In this document: positions 41,346 through 50,486 of the stretch, piece after piece
How positions within the stretch are numbered: position 1 is the first letter of the stretch
Layout of the letters: each line of letters starts with the position of its first letter
Source: Flagellimonas sp. 389
Lineage (GTDB): Bacteria > Bacteroidota > Bacteroidia > Flavobacteriales > Flavobacteriaceae
DNA: 64,000 nucleotides
NCBI RefSeq assembly: GCF_018449435.1
Contig: NZ_JAHCMU010000002.1
Location: 248,001 to 312,000 of the forward strand
Reading direction: 5' to 3'
Notes under the pieces: model-generated
Told to the model about the DNA's origin: nothing
The model's database searches: none
What the model saw: the letters and a program-made list of their open reading frames with translations, nothing else
Position numbers and translations under genes: made by a program

Positions 41346-42101
41346 CTACTTGAACAATATCGCTACAGCTCCAATAGCGGTAACCAATATGATGAATTTT
41401 TTATAGTTCCGTTCGTTGATTCTTTTTACAATAAAAACCCCCAATAAGAGCCCAGCAAAAATTGCTGGAAGTAATTTTACATTGATTAATAAGGTATCCA
41501 TTGAAATGGTCTTCCAGACAAAAATGTGGAAAGGGAGCTTAAATAAGTTGGTAATTAAAAATAGCCAAGCAGCGGTGCCTACAAATTCGTTCTTTGGTAA
41601 CCGCATGGCCAAAAAGAAGATATTTGTAAATGCCCCGGCCAAATTGCCGATCATAGTACAGATACCAGCCATAACACCTATTAAACCCGAGAATGACCAA
41701 TGGGTAGGTACCGCCGTAGATTTTCTTTTGTCCCACCAGATCAACATGCCTAAACTCAAAAAAATAACGAGGACCATACCAAGTTTAAACTCCTTTTCTG
41801 GCAGTTCTTTCCCCAAAAACACACCAATAAGAATACCTATTAACATCCATGGCAAGAATTTAAAGATATAATTCCATCTCGTGTGGCGGTTATAATAGAT
41901 TACTGCAAAAATATCTCCCACCAATAATAAAGGGATTATTAGACCTGTTGACTCCCTTGCTCCAAAAGCCAACGCCATAAGAGTTACATTAAAAATGGAT
42001 AGTCCCTTTAAACCAGCCTTGGACGTGCCCACTAAGAATGTAGCGGTGGCGGCCATAGTCCAAGCCATTAAAGAAATCTCGTATGTAGGGGATAATATCA
42101 A
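41346..42101 (-). CDS. TauE/SafE family sulfite/anion exporter-like permease
   Basis: The 251-residue protein has about eight transmembrane segments. The TauE/SafE pattern appears as FLVGTSKAGLKGLSIFNVTL (about 22-41) and the repeated second half GVMAGICTMIGNLAGAFTNI (about 143-162), each with Gly-rich turns. The family exports sulfite, sulfonates or related small anions, but this member's substrate is unknown. It is convergent with the receiver gene and divergent from the sodium-solute symporter gene. Confidence 0.88.
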   Translation of the reverse strand: MILSPTYEISLMAWTMAATATFLVGTSKAGLKGLSIFNVTLMALAFGARESTGLIIPLLLVGDIFAVIYYNRHTRWNYIFKFLPWMLIGILIGVFLGKELPEKEFKLGMVLVIFLSLGMLIWWDKRKSTAVPTHWSFSGLIGVMAGICTMIGNLAGAFTNIFFLAMRLPKNEFVGTAAWLFLITNLFKLPFHIFVWKTISMDTLLINVKLLPAIFAGLLLGVFIVKRINERNYKKFIILVTAIGAVAILFK

Positions 42102-42173
42102 ATGGATGTTTTCCGAATAGAAGGTAAAGGTATTTTAAAAAATTATACTTTAGTCATCACCTAAACCAACTAA

Positions 42174-43958
42174 ATGGATATTCAGACCTTAGACTATAGT
42201 ATTATTTTTGGCTTCTTTGCCCTAGTACTTTTTATTGGTATTTACGTTTCCAAAAAATCAGGCAAGAATACTGCGGAGTATTTTTTATCTGGACGAAATA
42301 TGCCTTGGTGGCTATTGGGTTTTTCTATGGTAGCGACCACGTTTTCTACGGATACGCCCAACTTGGTTACAGATTTTGTGCGAACCGATGGAGTATCTGG
42401 AAACTGGGGCTGGTGGGTCTTTTTGTTAACAGGTCTTTTAACGGTGTTTGTGTACGCCAAACTATGGCGGAAATCCAATGTAACCACAGATATGGAATTC
42501 TATGATTTGCGCTATGGAGGAAGACCAGCTCATTTCTTAAGGGGGTTCCGCTCTTTGTATTTAGGTGTGATATTCAATGTTATGGCAATGGCGGGAGTAA
42601 CACTCGCGGCCATTAAAATTGGTCAGGTCATGCTGGGAATTTCACCCTTACAGACTGTATTGATCGCAGGAAGCATCACTGTAGTTTTTAGTGCTATTGG
42701 CGGTTTTAGAGGTGTTGTCTATACAGATTTTATTCTCTTTTTTGTAGCTATTGCAGGAGCGATAGGAGCGGCCATTTATTTGGTCAATCTTCCTGAAGTA
42801 GGTGGGCTTTCCAACATTTTACAAAACGATTTGGTACAAAGCAAGATGTCCATCTTACCAGATCTCTCAGATACAGAAGCATTGATGACCATTTTAGTCG
42901 TTCCTTTGGCCGTGCAATGGTGGAGTGCATGGTATCCGGGGGGAGAACCAGGTGGCGGGGGTTATGTGGCACAGCGTATGTTAGCGGCCAAGGATGAAAA
43001 CCATGCAGTAGGAGCCACGTTTTTCTTTAATATTTTACATTACGCCTTGCGTCCATGGCCTTGGATTTTAGTTGCTTTAGCATCGTTGGTAGTGTTCCCT
43101 GATTTAGAAAGTATACAAGTAGCCTTTCCAAACATCGAAGAAAGTAAGTTAGGCCATGATTTGGCATATTCCGCGATGTTGACCAAGCTCCCCTCTGGAT
43201 TATTGGGGATTGTACTAGCATCTTTGGGCGCAGCATATATGTCCACTATTTCTACGCACTTAAATTGGGGCTCATCTTATGTGGTCAATGATTTTTATAA
43301 GCAACAAATCAATAAGAATGCTTCGGAAAAAGAATTGGTCAATGTGGGGCGTATCACTACAATTATTTTAATGGTTTTAAGTGCCGTTTTCGCCTTGGCC
43401 TTGACCAACGCGGTAGAACTGTTCGATATTATCATCATGTTTGGAGCAGGTACCGGACTTATCTTTATCTTGCGCTGGTTCTGGTGGCGTATCAACGCTT
43501 GGAGTGAGATAGTTGCCATGTTTGCTTCAGGGTTTATCTCAATTATATTCTGGCAATTTGAAACTGTTTTGTTCATTGACGAAGCAGCTATTTTTCCTAG
43601 TTGGGCAAAATTTCCGTTAGTCGTACTGATAACGACGATAGTTTGGATTGCAACCACTTTTTTAACAGGGCCGGAAAATGATGAAGTACTGATAAAATTT
43701 TATGAAAAAACGAGACCGGGTGGTCCGGGATGGAAAAAAATAAGGGAATCTGCAAAAATCAATGAAGGTCAAAAGTGGATGGTGCCTTCAGGTATTTTAG
43801 CCATGCTGCTGGGTTGTGTCTTGGTCTATGGTTGTCTTTTTGCTACCGGAAATTGGATTTATGGCAACTACGGACTGGCGGGAGGGCTTACCGTTTTGGT
43901 TTTGGTAGCTGCTATCGCTTTGAGAAGGGTATGGGGCAAAATGAAGGATGTTTTTTAA
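42174..43958 (+). CDS. Sodium:solute symporter family transporter
   Basis: The 594-residue protein has about thirteen hydrophobic segments. SSS-family hallmarks: LSGRNMPWWLLGFSMVATTF (TM2 region), a Gly-rich VVFSAIGGFRGVVYTDFILF, and SLGAAYMSTISTHLNWGSSY (TM8, the sodium-site Ser-Thr region). The C-terminus has extra segments beyond the core 11-helix fold, typical of Bacteroidota members. It probably takes up a sugar, acid or nucleoside with Na+; no catabolic genes nearby indicate which. Its stop directly abuts that of the convergent riboflavin synthase gene. Confidence 0.92.
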   Translation: MDIQTLDYSIIFGFFALVLFIGIYVSKKSGKNTAEYFLSGRNMPWWLLGFSMVATTFSTDTPNLVTDFVRTDGVSGNWGWWVFLLTGLLTVFVYAKLWRKSNVTTDMEFYDLRYGGRPAHFLRGFRSLYLGVIFNVMAMAGVTLAAIKIGQVMLGISPLQTVLIAGSITVVFSAIGGFRGVVYTDFILFFVAIAGAIGAAIYLVNLPEVGGLSNILQNDLVQSKMSILPDLSDTEALMTILVVPLAVQWWSAWYPGGEPGGGGYVAQRMLAAKDENHAVGATFFFNILHYALRPWPWILVALASLVVFPDLESIQVAFPNIEESKLGHDLAYSAMLTKLPSGLLGIVLASLGAAYMSTISTHLNWGSSYVVNDFYKQQINKNASEKELVNVGRITTIILMVLSAVFALALTNAVELFDIIIMFGAGTGLIFILRWFWWRINAWSEIVAMFASGFISIIFWQFETVLFIDEAAIFPSWAKFPLVVLITTIVWIATTFLTGPENDEVLIKFYEKTRPGGPGWKKIRESAKINEGQKWMVPSGILAMLLGCVLVYGCLFATGNWIYGNYGLAGGLTVLVLVAAIALRRVWGKMKDVF

Positions 43959-44549
43959 TCAATTTCGCAGCTCCAACAAACGCGATACATATTTCCCGAT
44001 TACGTCAAATTCAAGGTTTACGACCGTTCCGATTTTGTAGGTATTAAAACGCGTGTTTTCGTAAGTATATGGAATAATGGCAACACTAAATGTGTCTTTT
44101 TTGGAATCAACAACGGTCAGACTCACCCCATCTATCGTAATGGAACCTTTTTCGATTGTGACATTGTTGAGTTGAGCATCATATTGAAAACTAAAAAACC
44201 AACTCCCATCTTTTTCTTCGATAGCAATACAGTTTGCGGTTTGATCCACGTGGCCTTGTACTATGTGCCCATCCAACCGTGCGCCAAGAACCATGGCCCT
44301 TTCTAGATTTACCATAGCCCCCACTTCCAAGAACCCTAGACTCGTTTTTTGCAAAGTTTCTTCAATAGCGGTGACCGTGTACAAACTTCCTTCTAGGGCA
44401 ACAACGGTCAAACAAACACCATTATGGGCTACACTTTGGTCAATTTTTAATTCTGAAGTAATTTCTGAAGCTATGGTCATGTGCAGGTTGTCCCCTTCCT
44501 TTTCCAGTCTTTCAATCTTTCCTAAAGTCTCGATAATACCCGTAAACAT
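43959..44549 (-). CDS. ribE: Riboflavin synthase, alpha subunit
   Basis: The 196-residue protein shows the internal duplication of riboflavin synthase: the first half MFTGIIETLGKIERLE with SVAHNGVCLTVV, and the second half GHIVQGHVDQTANCI with SITIDGVSLTVVDSKKDTF and IPYTYENTRFNTYKIG. It dismutates two 6,7-dimethyl-8-ribityllumazine molecules to riboflavin. No other riboflavin gene is in the window. It is divergent from pdxA across a 57-base gap, and its stop touches that of the symporter. Confidence 0.96.
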   Translation of the reverse strand: MFTGIIETLGKIERLEKEGDNLHMTIASEITSELKIDQSVAHNGVCLTVVALEGSLYTVTAIEETLQKTSLGFLEVGAMVNLERAMVLGARLDGHIVQGHVDQTANCIAIEEKDGSWFFSFQYDAQLNNVTIEKGSITIDGVSLTVVDSKKDTFSVAIIPYTYENTRFNTYKIGTVVNLEFDVIGKYVSRLLELRN

Positions 44550-44566
44550 GAATCTTTTTAATTGAG

Positions 44567-44574
44567 TAGTTTTG
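44567..44574 (+). promoter_or_regulatory. -7 promoter box upstream of pdxA
   Basis: TAGTTTTG fits TAnnTTTG and ends 32 bases before the pdxA ATG. It lies in the 57-base divergent gap with ribE; a -33 element is not evident. Confidence 0.4.
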
Positions 44575-44606
44575 TAGTGTAAATGTAGCTATATCGATAG
44601 TGATAT

Positions 44607-45659
44607 ATGAGAGAAAAAGGAAAAATAAAACTGGGGATTTCAATTGGGGACTTCAATGGGATTGGATGTGAGGTGGCGTTGAAAACATTCCTAGACGCTA
44701 GAATGTTGGATTTTTGTACCCCGATTATTTTTGCATCCACTAAAATAATATCCAAACAAAAAAACGATTTGGGCCTTACTATCAGTTTTAATGGGATTAA
44801 GGATGCGCAACATGCTATTGATGGGAAAATCAATATCGTCAACATATGGAAAGAGACACCTACAGTTGAATTTGGAAAAGCCACTGAGGAAGGCGGTAAG
44901 TATGCCATTAAATCGTTACGGGCTGCAGTAAATGCCTTAAAAAGTGATAAGATAGATGTTTTGGTCACTGCACCGATAAACAAAAACAATATTCAAGCGG
45001 ACGATTTTAAATTTCCAGGACATACGGACTACCTTGCCCAAGAGCTAAATGGGGAGAGCCTTATGTTTATGGTGGCAGATACATTGCGTGTGGGGTTGCT
45101 TACCGACCACATAGCTGTTAAAGAGGTGGCTCAGGCAATCACACCAAAATTGATACAAGAGAAAGTACGTACCATGGAGGAGTCCCTTAAAAAGGATTTT
45201 AGAATACGAAGACCCAAAATAGCTTTATTGGGAATAAATCCACATAGTGGTGATAACGGTACCATTGGAGAAGAGGATGATAAAATTTTGAAACCAGCAA
45301 TACAGAAATTGTTTGATAAAGGAATATTGGTCTATGGGCCCTATTCAGCAGACAGCTTTTTTGGTTCCAGTGGGCATAAAAAGTTTGATGCAATTTTGGC
45401 GGCATACCACGATCAAGGACTCATACCGTTCAAAACACTTTCGTTTGGCAAGGGTGTAAATTATACAGCGGGACTAGAAAAAGTAAGGACATCTCCTGAT
45501 CATGGCACGGCGTACGAAATTGCTGGAACAGGGCAAGCGGACGAAAGTTCTTTTAAGGAAGCGGTTTTTACTGCAATTCAAGTATTTAAGAATAGGGAAG
45601 AATATAGAATATTGAACAAAAACCCATTACAAAAGCAAAGAGTTAAACGAACAAGTTAA
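44607..45659 (+). CDS. pdxA: 4-hydroxythreonine-4-phosphate dehydrogenase
   Basis: The 350-residue protein carries PdxA signatures: ISIGDFNGIGCEVALKTFLD (N-terminal substrate loop), VLVTAPINKNNIQ, FPGHTDYLAQ (metal His), LLGINPHSGDNGTIGEE and ILAAYHDQGLIPFKTL (metal His/Asp), followed by VRTSPDHGTAYEIAG. The enzyme oxidises 4-phosphohydroxythreonine in the DXP-dependent pyridoxal phosphate pathway. It is upstream of the DUF177-rpmF genes, a conserved order in Bacteroidota, but a separate promoter follows it. Confidence 0.96.
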   Translation: MREKGKIKLGISIGDFNGIGCEVALKTFLDARMLDFCTPIIFASTKIISKQKNDLGLTISFNGIKDAQHAIDGKINIVNIWKETPTVEFGKATEEGGKYAIKSLRAAVNALKSDKIDVLVTAPINKNNIQADDFKFPGHTDYLAQELNGESLMFMVADTLRVGLLTDHIAVKEVAQAITPKLIQEKVRTMEESLKKDFRIRRPKIALLGINPHSGDNGTIGEEDDKILKPAIQKLFDKGILVYGPYSADSFFGSSGHKKFDAILAAYHDQGLIPFKTLSFGKGVNYTAGLEKVRTSPDHGTAYEIAGTGQADESSFKEAVFTAIQVFKNREEYRILNKNPLQKQRVKRTS

Positions 45660-45696
45660 AACTTGAGTGCATAATTGCTATATTTATTGTAATTGG

Positions 45697-45727
45697 ATTG
45701 CGTTTTTGAATATAAGTAGTATCTTTG
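45697..45727 (+). promoter_or_regulatory. Consensus Bacteroidota promoter for the DUF177-rpmF operon
   Basis: ATTG (45697-45700) and TATCTTTG (45720-45727) are exactly 19 bases apart, matching the TTTG-N19-TAnnTTTG consensus with one mismatch in the first element. Transcription would begin about 45733, giving a 37-base leader to the ATG at 45770 and excluding an in-frame TTG at 45725. Confidence 0.75.
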
Positions 45728-45769
45728 CACCCGCCTTTACGGGCTGGTACACAAACCTTAAGTGTAAAA

Positions 45770-46303
45770 ATGATGAAGCTAAAGGAGTTTTTTATTCCTT
45801 TTTCGGGATTAAAGTTAGGAAAGCACGAGTTTGAGTATACGATTGACAACACGTTCTTTGAATCTTTTGATTATCAGGAATTTAATGGCGCATCTATAGA
45901 GACCATCGCTGTCTTGGACAAGATGGGGACTATGATGGAGTTGGACATTGAGGCAAAAGGAACTGTAAATGTGGATTGTGATTTAACGGGAGAACCGTTT
46001 GATCTGCCCGTTACAGCAACATTGCATTTGGTCATTAAGTTCGGGGAAGAATATAACGATGAAAATGATGAGATTCTAATCATTCCCCATGGCGAATACC
46101 AGATTAATATTGCGCAATACATTTATGAAATGTTAGCGTTGGCAGTTCCACAAAAAAGAATACACCCAGGTGTAGAAGATGGAACGCTTCAATCGGAAAT
46201 CTTGGATAAACTTGAAGAATTACAACCAAAAGAAATAAAGGAACAATCAGAAGATACAGATCCCAGATGGGACGATTTAAAAAAGTTACTAACGAACAAA
46301 TAG
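45770..46303 (+). CDS. DUF177 (YceD) family protein
   Basis: From the ATG at 45770 the protein is about 177 residues, starting [20 protein letters not shown]. The DUF177 core is seen in [20 protein letters not shown] and [20 protein letters not shown], with a C-terminal [11 protein letters not shown] that matches the family signature. YceD proteins are encoded next to rpmF in most bacteria and are linked to 23S rRNA maturation. The gene ends 7 bases before rpmF. An upstream TTG start is ruled out because it overlaps the promoter. Confidence 0.92.
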   Translation: MMKLKEFFIPFSGLKLGKHEFEYTIDNTFFESFDYQEFNGASIETIAVLDKMGTMMELDIEAKGTVNVDCDLTGEPFDLPVTATLHLVIKFGEEYNDENDEILIIPHGEYQINIAQYIYEMLALAVPQKRIHPGVEDGTLQSEILDKLEELQPKEIKEQSEDTDPRWDDLKKLLTNK

Positions 46304-46310
46304 GTTTATA

Positions 46311-46511
46311 ATGGCACATCCTAAAAGAAAAATATCAAAAACCAGAAGAGATAAAAGAAGAACCCATTACAAGGCAACTATGCCAACAATTGCCAAGGAT
46401 TCTGTAACAGGAGAAATGCACTTGTTTCATAGAGCCCACTGGCACGAAGGTAAATTGTACTACAAGGGTCAGGTTTTAATTGATAAGACAGAAGAAGAAA
46501 CTGCTGCATAA
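46311..46511 (+). CDS. rpmF: 50S ribosomal protein L32
   Basis: The 66-residue protein begins [20 protein letters not shown] and continues with a basic stretch and [19 protein letters not shown]. This is the complete L32 form without the four zinc-binding cysteines, as in many Bacteroidota. A terminator follows 25 bases downstream, separating it in part from fabH. Together with DUF177 and fabH/accBC it forms the conserved ribosome-fatty acid block. Confidence 0.97.
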   Translation: MAHPKRKISKTRRDKRRTHYKATMPTIAKDSVTGEMHLFHRAHWHEGKLYYKGQVLIDKTEEETAA

Positions 46512-46536
46512 GCACAGGCCCTTTAAAAAAAAGTAG

Positions 46537-46567
46537 ACTCCCGTTCTAAAACAACGGGAGTTTTTTT
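46537..46567 (+). terminator. Intrinsic terminator after rpmF
   Basis: A 9-bp stem (ACTCCCGTT 46537-46545 with AACGGGAGT 46553-46561) with a 7-base loop is followed by a T7 run. It would end or attenuate the DUF177-rpmF transcript before fabH. Confidence 0.88.
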
Positions 46568-46600
46568 ATGGGCAATAGTTAATTTTAAAAACAAACCAAT

Positions 46601-46652
46601 TTTGGTCAAAAAGTCATAGAAAATGACTATTTTTCACCGTTTTTGGGTCAAA
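46601..46652. promoter_or_regulatory. Candidate operator region upstream of fabH
   Basis: A palindrome AGTCAT-N5-ATGACT (46612-46617 and 46623-46628) is flanked by two near-identical direct repeats, TTTGGTCAAA (46601-46610) and TTTGGGTCAAA (46642-46652). It lies 34-85 bases before the fabH ATG. A fatty-acid regulator is plausible by analogy with FapR/FadR-type control of fab genes, but no such regulator is in the window and the repeats match neither known site. Confidence 0.3.
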
Positions 46653-46685
46653 TTTTAACTTTTTTTGAGAGAAAAGGGCACTAGT

Positions 46686-47681
46686 ATGAAAAAACAAACA
46701 GCAGCTATTACAGCTGTGGGAGGCTATGTTCCAGAGTTCATTTTATCTAACAAAGTGTTAGAGACCATGGTGGAAACCAATGATGAATGGATAACCAGTA
46801 GAACAGGAATAAAAGAGCGACGAATCTTAAAAGAAGAAAATGCAGGGACGTCATTTCTTGCCATCAAAGCCGCAGAAGATTTAATCAATAAAAGTGGGGT
46901 AGATCCAAAAGAAATAGATTTCGTTTTAGTAGCCACGGCAACACCAGATTTACCAGTTGCCGCCACTGCTGCTTACGTAGCTTCAGAAATTGGCGCGGTC
47001 AATGCATTTTCTTACGATTTACAAGCCGCTTGTTCCAGTTTTCTATTTGGAATGTCTACTGCAGCCAGTTACATAGAATCTGGTAGATATAAAAAAGTAT
47101 TACTGATCGGGGCTGATAAAATGTCCTCTATCATTGACTATACGGACCGCACCACTTGTATCATATTCGGAGACGGTGCCGGAGCAGCATTGTTTGAGCC
47201 AAATGATGAAGGATTAGGACTTCAGGATGAATATTTGCGGACAGATGGTGTTGGTCGTCAGTTTTTAAAAATCGAAGCAGGTGGTTCTATACTACCTCCA
47301 TCCGAAGAAACCGTTAAGAACAAACAGCATTACGTTTTCCAAGATGGGAAGTCGGTATTTAAGTTTGCCGTATCCAACATGGCCGATGTCTCTGCCTTGA
47401 TCATGGACCGAAATAATTTAAAGAAAGAAGATGTGCAATGGTTGGTACCGCACCAAGCAAACAAACGTATTATAGACGCCACGGCGAAAAGAATGGGTGT
47501 TGATGCCGATAAAGTGATGATTAACATCCATAAGTATGGCAATACCACTTCGGCCACATTACCACTATTGTTGCATGATTACGAAAAGCAATTAAAAAAA
47601 GGAGATAACCTCATTTTTGCAGCTTTTGGTGGCGGATTTACATGGGGATCCATTTATTTAAAATGGGCCTATAATTCATAA
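46686..47681 (+). CDS. fabH: Beta-ketoacyl-ACP synthase III
   Basis: The ATG at 46686 gives 331 residues (MKKQTAAITAVGGYVPEFIL), preferred over a TTG 21 bases upstream. The KAS III triad is complete: Cys in DLQAACSSFLFGM (about 113), His in VPHQANKRI (about 257) and Asn in HKYGNTTSATLPL (about 287). The NDEWITSRTGIKER segment is typical of FabH substrate recognition. The enzyme starts fatty-acid synthesis by condensing acetyl-CoA or branched acyl-CoA with malonyl-ACP. It is followed 27 bases later by accB. Confidence 0.96.
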   Translation: MKKQTAAITAVGGYVPEFILSNKVLETMVETNDEWITSRTGIKERRILKEENAGTSFLAIKAAEDLINKSGVDPKEIDFVLVATATPDLPVAATAAYVASEIGAVNAFSYDLQAACSSFLFGMSTAASYIESGRYKKVLLIGADKMSSIIDYTDRTTCIIFGDGAGAALFEPNDEGLGLQDEYLRTDGVGRQFLKIEAGGSILPPSEETVKNKQHYVFQDGKSVFKFAVSNMADVSALIMDRNNLKKEDVQWLVPHQANKRIIDATAKRMGVDADKVMINIHKYGNTTSATLPLLLHDYEKQLKKGDNLIFAAFGGGFTWGSIYLKWAYNS

Positions 47682-47708
47682 AACAAGAAACTAACTAAAT
47701 CATATTCC

Positions 47709-48200
47709 ATGGACATTAAGGAAATTCAAAGTTTAATCAAGTTTGTAGCTAAATCGGGTGCCAGCGAGGTAAAGTTGGAGATGGAAGACATAAAGATTAC
47801 GATTCGCACAGGAAGCGATGCTGTAGCCCCTGAAACTACTATTGTTCAGCAAATTCCCATGGCTCAAGCTCCTGCAGCTCCGGTTATGCAAGCTCCTGCA
47901 GCGGGTGAGCCAGTAGCTCCTCAAGTTTCAGAGCCAGCAGCGGCAAGCGAAGATTCAAAATATATTACCATCAAATCTCCGATTATTGGAACCTTCTACA
48001 GAAAACCATCGCCAGATAAACCAGTTTTTGTAGAGGTAGGAAGCACAATCAATCCTGGAGACGTACTTTGTGTTATCGAAGCAATGAAACTATTCAATGA
48101 TATTGAATCGGAAGTTGCAGGTAAAATAGTTAAAGTTTTGGTCGATGATTCCTCACCAGTAGAATTTGACCAACCCTTGTTCTTAGTTGATCCCTCATAA
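47709..48200 (+). CDS. accB: Biotin carboxyl carrier protein of acetyl-CoA carboxylase
   Basis: The 163-residue protein has an N-terminal helix (MDIKEIQSLIKFVAKSGASE), an Ala/Pro-rich linker (about 52-85) and the biotinyl domain: ITIKSPIIGTFYRKPSPDKP and CVIEAMKLFNDIESE, in which the Lys of E-A-M-K is the biotinylation site (about residue 129). It carries carboxybiotin between AccC and the AccAD transferase. Spacing of 90 bases to accC and 27 to fabH supports one transcript. Confidence 0.97.
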   Translation: MDIKEIQSLIKFVAKSGASEVKLEMEDIKITIRTGSDAVAPETTIVQQIPMAQAPAAPVMQAPAAGEPVAPQVSEPAAASEDSKYITIKSPIIGTFYRKPSPDKPVFVEVGSTINPGDVLCVIEAMKLFNDIESEVAGKIVKVLVDDSSPVEFDQPLFLVDPS

Positions 48201-48290
48201 CTTTCAGTTTAGAAGTTTTCAGTTTTCAGTTTAAAGCGCGTGCCATTAAACCAAAAAACTACTAAACCATAAACTCTTAAACTAAAAAGC

Positions 48291-49643
48291 ATGTTTAAAA
48301 AAATATTAATTGCAAACAGAGGCGAAATAGCACTTCGTATTATACGAACCTGTAAGGAAATGGGCATAAAGACAGTTGCGGTGTATTCCAAAGCTGATGA
48401 AGAAAGTCTACACGTACGTTTTGCTGATGAAGCCGTTTGTATTGGACCTGCACCTAGCCATGAATCATATCTAAAGATTCCGAACATTATTGCAGCAGCT
48501 GAGATTACCAATGCAGATGCCATTCACCCAGGATATGGGTTCCTTTCGGAAAATTCAAAATTCTCCAAGATTTGTGCAGAACATGAAATCAAGTTCATAG
48601 GAGCGTCAGGAGAACAAATCGATAAAATGGGAGATAAGGCGACAGCCAAGGAAACCATGAAAAAAGCTGGGGTTCCGACAATCCCAGGTTCAGAAGGACT
48701 CCTTAAAGATGTTGCGGAGGCCAAAAAAATAGCAAAAAAAATGGGCTATCCCGTTATGATAAAAGCTACTGCCGGTGGTGGTGGTAAAGGAATGCGGGCC
48801 ATTTGGGCAGAAGATGAAATGGAAAGCAACTTTGAAAGTGCTGTCCAAGAAGCCACAGCTGCCTTTGGTAATGGTGGTATGTACATGGAAAAATTGATTG
48901 AAGAACCTCGTCATATAGAAATTCAAGTGGTGGGAGATCAATATGGAAAAGCATGTCATCTCTCGGAAAGAGATTGTTCGGTTCAACGTAGGCACCAAAA
49001 GCTTACAGAAGAAACACCATCACCATTTATGACCGATTCCCTTAGGGAAGATATGGGAAAAGCGGCCGTAAAAGCATCAGAATTCATTAAATATGAAGGG
49101 GCAGGTACTGTAGAGTTTTTGGTAGATAAACATCGGAATTTCTACTTTATGGAAATGAATACCCGTATACAGGTAGAACACCCGATCACCGAACAAGTTG
49201 TAGACTATGATTTGATTCGTGAACAGATTTTGGTTGCTGGAGGAGTACCCATTTCAGGAAAAAACTATGTTCCAAAACTGCATTCCATTGAGTGTAGAAT
49301 AAATGCAGAAGACCCCTATAACGATTTTAGACCTTCTCCTGGGGTAATTACTACGCTTCATACACCTGGAGGACACGGAGTTCGTTTAGATACCCATGTG
49401 TATAGTGGGTACCGAATTCCACCCAACTACGATTCTATGATCGCCAAATTGATTACTACGGCCCAAACCAGGGAAGAAGCCATTAATAAAATGCGTAGGG
49501 CGTTGGACGAATTTGTGATTGAAGGTGTAAAGACCACGATTCCATTTCACAGGCAATTAATGGATCATCCAGATTATCTGGCAGGAAACTATACTACTGC
49601 TTTTATGGATGACTTTGAAATAGATGTCAAATACCAAGACTAA
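48291..49643 (+). CDS. accC: Biotin carboxylase subunit of acetyl-CoA carboxylase
   Basis: The 450-residue protein is full-length Acc[32 protein letters not shown], the ATP-grasp glycine loop [14 protein letters not shown] (about 160-172), [20 protein letters not shown] and [18 protein letters not shown]. It carboxylates biotin on AccB using ATP and bicarbonate. A terminator follows 4 bases after the stop, closing the fabH-accB-accC operon. Confidence 0.97.
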   Translation: MFKKILIANRGEIALRIIRTCKEMGIKTVAVYSKADEESLHVRFADEAVCIGPAPSHESYLKIPNIIAAAEITNADAIHPGYGFLSENSKFSKICAEHEIKFIGASGEQIDKMGDKATAKETMKKAGVPTIPGSEGLLKDVAEAKKIAKKMGYPVMIKATAGGGGKGMRAIWAEDEMESNFESAVQEATAAFGNGGMYMEKLIEEPRHIEIQVVGDQYGKACHLSERDCSVQRRHQKLTEETPSPFMTDSLREDMGKAAVKASEFIKYEGAGTVEFLVDKHRNFYFMEMNTRIQVEHPITEQVVDYDLIREQILVAGGVPISGKNYVPKLHSIECRINAEDPYNDFRPSPGVITTLHTPGGHGVRLDTHVYSGYRIPPNYDSMIAKLITTAQTREEAINKMRRALDEFVIEGVKTTIPFHRQLMDHPDYLAGNYTTAFMDDFEIDVKYQD

Positions 49644-49646
49644 TAC

Positions 49647-49671
49647 AAACCCCGATAAATCGGGGTTTTTT
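49647..49671 (+). terminator. Intrinsic terminator after accC
   Basis: AAACCCCGA (49647-49655) pairs with TCGGGGTTT (49660-49668) around the loop TAAA, followed by T residues. It ends the fatty-acid operon. Confidence 0.9.
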
Positions 49672-49712
49672 ATTTCACGGTTTTCAGGTACTTAAACCTA
49701 GGAATAATAAAA

Positions 49713-49720
49713 TAGTTTTG
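49713..49720 (+). promoter_or_regulatory. -7 promoter box upstream of the envelope locus
   Basis: TAGTTTTG fits TAnnTTTG and lies about 71 bases before the lipoprotein start at 49792. A -33 element is not clear. Confidence 0.4.
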
Positions 49721-49791
49721 TCCTAATTCAATGCTTAAAACAATTTTCTTCACATAACGAGGTTATGTAAATCACACCATACCATTGACCA

Positions 49792-50478
49792 ATGCTAAAA
49801 AGAACCGTAAAATTCTGTTGCCTAGTATTAGTTGTACTATCTACCAGTAGTTGTTTTGATATTTTGGAAGAAATCAACCTAAATAAAGACGGTAGTGGAA
49901 CCTTGCTATTTACCGTCAATATGAGCAAGAGTAAAACCAAGATAGCCTCGTTGATGCTTCTGGATAGTGTGAATGGCTATAAAGTGCCAACAGAAAATGA
50001 TATTGAATTGGCATTGAATGACGTAGTGAAACATTTGGAAAAATCTGAAGGGATAACCAACATAAAAAAGACAAAGGATTTTGGGAACTACATTTTTTCC
50101 GTATCCTGTAATTTTGAAGATATAGCGAGTTTGAACGGAATCACTTCACAGCTGATCAAAGAACAAAATCGTAGGGAAAAAACAAATTTCAATACATCAA
50201 ACTTTGCATATGATGCTTCAAAACGGGTTTTTGAGCGAAAGTTTAAGTACGATTCAAGCATTAAAAAGTCTTTTGACTATTTGAAGAAAGAAGACAAAAA
50301 AATCTTTCAAGATGCAAGTTTCACGTCTATTTATAGGTTTGACGAACCTGTACAGGCAGCATCGAACAGCAACGCTAAAATAGCACCTTCAAAAAAAGCG
50401 GTAATGCTTCGCATTGATGCCATGTCATTTATTCTAGGGGAGAAAACAATTCAAAATAAAATACAACTTATCAATTAA
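49792..50478 (+). CDS. Predicted lipoprotein, first gene of an uncharacterised envelope locus
   Basis: The 228-residue protein starts MLKRTVKFCCLVLVVLSTSS with the lipobox Cys following, then FDILEEINLNKDGSGTLLFT, a beta-rich start common in Bacteroidota lipoproteins with repeated strands. The rest alternates charged helices and strands (NIKKTKDFGNYIFSVSCNFE; RKFKYDSSIKKSFDYLKKED). No family was recognised. It ends 8 bases before the 644-residue gene, so they are cotranscribed. Function unknown; an envelope role is inferred from lipidation. Confidence 0.6.
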   Translation: MLKRTVKFCCLVLVVLSTSSCFDILEEINLNKDGSGTLLFTVNMSKSKTKIASLMLLDSVNGYKVPTENDIELALNDVVKHLEKSEGITNIKKTKDFGNYIFSVSCNFEDIASLNGITSQLIKEQNRREKTNFNTSNFAYDASKRVFERKFKYDSSIKKSFDYLKKEDKKIFQDASFTSIYRFDEPVQAASNSNAKIAPSKKAVMLRIDAMSFILGEKTIQNKIQLIN

Positions 50479-50486
50479 AAATAACC

